64,000 nucleotides of DNA from Cucumis sativus. Its lineage: Eukaryota; Streptophyta; Magnoliopsida; Cucurbitales; Cucurbitaceae. Positions within the stretch are counted from its first letter, which is position 1. Every line of letters begins with the position of its first letter. The DNA lies in NCBI RefSeq assembly GCF_000004075.3, contig NC_026659.2:3658001-3722000 (forward strand), read 5' to 3'. Shown here one piece after another: positions 60,972 to 64,000 of the stretch. The translations under genes were made by a program, and so were the position numbers. The notes under the pieces are model-generated. The model did not search any database. It was not told the DNA's origin and was given only the letters and a program-made list of their open reading frames with translations.

Positions 60972-63900
60972 GATCAAAGTCTTAGGCGCAGCTGAATCGA
61001 TGGAACTGCTCTACTTGATCGGTTTTATTCTATCTTTCTTGTTTGCTTTCCCGTGTCGATGTATGGTCCGAGTCTGCCGAAAGTTCCACATAGTGAAATT
61101 TGTTCCAATGTTAACAAAATAATGAAAAAGAAAAAGAAAAACTGTTCTTTTTTTCTTTTTTGTATTTTTTTTAATGTTAAAGTGACGTTCGGAAAAAGAA
61201 TTGGCAAAGGTTATGGTAACTCAATTCTATTTATCTTTTTAACTGGTATGTAGTTTTATTATTTCATTTTTTTATAAAAAATTTATTTGTCTATTTATCA
61301 AATGTAATTTGTTTTTAATTAATTTAATAATCTTAAAAAACATTATTTTTAATTTATTTTATTTACAAAATTAATTTTAATTGTGTAGCGGTCGTATTTA
61401 ACCTTTTTTTAATTTTATTACTTCATGTCTTTTATTTGTTTTCTTCTTTTATTCATTTTTCAAATTTTCAAATATTTTATTTTAAATCTAAAATATCTGT
61501 ATCTAAACAATAAAATAAATCAAAACAAAATCAAATTAAAATAATATATAACAAATATTTTTTTTGAAAGTAAAACTTTAAACGTATAATAAATTTTTTA
61601 AAAAAAAAAACAATTTATTGACAGAATTTGATTTAAGATTTATTTCAATTAAATTTTGAATCTAAATTCTTTATCAAATCATGCTACAACATTTCTAAAA
61701 TGTACTTTCTTTTTCTTTTTCTTCTTCATTATTTTTATATCTTTCATTAATTCATACTTTTTTTATTATTTTTGTTGCTCCACGTACCAACAATCCTCTA
61801 ATTTAAAATGAGAAAAAAAAACATAATATTTAGATAAGAAAAAAATCGATAATGTATCAAGGAAAAACAATAATTGAAAATTTCCTATTGTATTTAAAGA
61901 AATTAAGACAAATTGTTTTACGAAAATTATGAAATTTTGGTAAATATTAATATACTTTTAAAATTTGTAGAGAAAATATTAAAAAAATACAACACAATGA
62001 AAAACTCTATAAGTATGTATTAAATTTAATATTTAAAAAGTTTAAGGACTAAAATTAATCATTTGAAAGTACATAGACTAAAAGTGAACAAACTATGGAT
62101 TAAAAAATCTAAAACTGATAGAGTTTGAAAGTATGATTCAAATTTCTTTATATTGAGCTAAGAATGATTGGAATATGATAAGATGAATTAGTTGATACCT
62201 TGGTTTGTTTGAATCCATATTCCATCTTATCTTTCTACTTATCTTTTATGTTTTTTTTCCTTATGTTGTCAAGTTCAATTCATCCACGACATCATGTTTG
62301 GTTAGTTGCTAAATATTTTTAAACTCAATTTGCGCGTACGTTCCTCTAACTAGTCCGCTTCAATGATCCAATTTGGTTTCATGCAAGGTAGATACATATC
62401 GATCCATCGAACTTATAAGGTTAATGTTAGGTACCTCTTTTGACAATATCTTATGTCCTAGAGTAATTTTGACTATATTATAAGATAGTCGTAGATTACA
62501 GATGACACATGATATTCAATCTAGATGAAAACTTATTTATTTAGATTCTAAGTACTTTCTTAAAGATGAAAAGTTGATTCTTGAGGAGTGGTGTGACCAA
62601 TCAATAAACTTTAATTGAAATTTTCTTTAGAAAACGTCAAACAATTCTATATAAAGTAAACGGATAAGTATGAGATATTGTGACCAATAGGTTCTCTAGA
62701 GCTTGAGATTAAAGATCATAATCAATTGACTTCATGTACCTATCCTTAGCTTCAACTTTAGGTACCTAACTAAGTTTCACAGGATGACATTCTTTAGACT
62801 TTTCTTTAGACAATGTAAATCAAGCTTGATTATGAAGAAGAGGAAGTGATTTTTCCATGGGAGAGAAACCGAAAAAAAGTGGAAAAGTTTACCATTTTAA
62901 AGGTATAAAACGGTTAGTTCATTTATAACGTGTATCATTTTCTTGAGTTTTGAAAGAAACGGAAAAAAGTCATAACTCAAAACTACGTTAGTTCATTGTC
63001 ATTTAGTAGATGGGATAAGTATGAAGTTAGGAATAACAACTTGCCGCCTAATGCACATGCAAAATGACTTAAAATGAGAACAATTTAATGAAATTTAAGC
63101 TACTCGTACAAATGATTTGGTAAACCTTTATATTTGGTTACTTTGTGGATGCATGAGCAAAGTTTATTTATCGATTTACAGAAGGGAGCAAATTTTATTC
63201 ACTCATCATTTTAATTTTTTGCAAAATATACTCTCTTTTTTATATTCGTGAGTGTTCGAGTCAACTTAAACACACATCGACCAATCTCACATAGACAACT
63301 CGTTTGACTCTACAACACTGACCTTCAAACTAAAAATATCATTCAAGTTTGACTCTAAAACAATGACTTTCTATACATATTTCCCTTTTACCAAACTAAC
63401 TCATTACGGTTTTTAGCATAAATCCACTATGTTAAATTCTTGATATGTTCCTATATTTTTATAACGATTCAAGTTTTGCATTTTCTACTATTTTTGTTTT
63501 ACTTTTATGATATGTCTTGTTCCTTTATTACTCACTTATTTTTATTGCCATTGTGTTTAGAATAACAAATAGAGAACGTGTAACTGAGTTTGGATTTCTT
63601 TTTTCTAAATTCACTCAAATTTAAATTGAGTTTAATAACAATGTTTGGTGTTAATCATTGTGAGAAAGATGAGAACTTACTCATGGTTGAATTGTGCAAA
63701 CTCGCACAATGTTTTGTACAAATATATGATGTGTTTAAAGTACATTATGCACAGCAACACATTCCTTACATAAAATAAATTTTGCTTCAATACCCATCTT
63801 TCTCAAAAGTATATAATAAAAAATACTTTATTTTTATAATTAAAAGTTATGTTATTTTTCGGACATAGTTATAAAAAAAAAAATCAATCATATGGTTGAG

Positions 63901-64000
63901 CTATATTTAAAAAGCTAATATAAAAATATATAAATTAACATTAACATATCTAATATGTTAAAAGTTATAATTACGAAAGTTTAACTGTATGTTTGAATTT
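60972..64000. other. BOLA4 upstream region, then AT-rich intergenic DNA
   Basis: The first 200 bases contain the BOLA4 leader and presumably its promoter (GGCGCAGCTGAATCGATGG near 60985). From about 61100 to the end the sequence is extremely AT-rich, with long A/T homopolymers and no open frame, RNA gene or transposon end that I can support. Confidence 0.55.

Noticed and set aside
1..64000. CRISPR arrays, operons or phage-like modules
   Set aside because: The sequence is a plant nuclear genome with spliced genes; no regularly spaced repeats or bacterial-style gene clusters are present.

Overview
This window is nuclear DNA of a flowering plant. It is AT-rich, its genes are split by GT-AG introns, and the proteins match eudicot families exon for exon. 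The transposon remnants and the DUF4283-type ORF resemble those common in cucurbit genomes, so a Cucurbitaceae member is my best guess (moderate confidence; no species marker is present).

Layout, left to right. 1-11 kb (minus strand): a SOC1-clade MADS-box gene, AGL42/FYF-like, with very long introns; five coding exons are visible and the 3' end is missing, probably beyond the left edge. 11-16 kb: intergenic. 16.4-18.3 kb (minus): an intronless gene for a molybdenum-cofactor-sulfurase-like, NifS-type PLP protein. 18.4-31 kb: about 13 kb without convincing protein genes, but holding a clear MIR399 precursor (about 24.7-24.85 kb, minus) with TATA box and two PHR1-type P1BS motifs. A second foldback at 28.34-28.74 kb shares the MIR399 flanks but has a diverged, still complementary duplex. 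31.2-32.3 kb (minus): a Ycf20-like (DUF565) plastid protein, divergent from a 16-exon ABCB28-type half ABC transporter (33.1-39.4 kb, plus). 41.3-46.9 kb (minus): the complex I subunit NDUFA12 in five exons, with transposon debris in its introns. It is divergent from a seven-exon SF1B helicase of the SMUBP2/IGHMBP2 type (48.2-54.7 kb, plus). 57.7-61.0 kb (minus): a three-exon BolA4-type protein. The last 3 kb is empty AT-rich sequence.

Several gene products are organellar: Ycf20-like and ABCB28 in the plastid, NDUFA12 in the mitochondrion, BOLA4 in plastid and/or mitochondrion. Remnants of one LINE lineage recur at about 0.6-1.6, 44-45, 45.7-46.1, 53-53.9 and 56.8-57.3 kb, mostly inside introns. 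The most notable signal is the MIR399 pair, which suggests a local miRNA cluster in which one copy has changed its mature sequence while keeping its arms paired.
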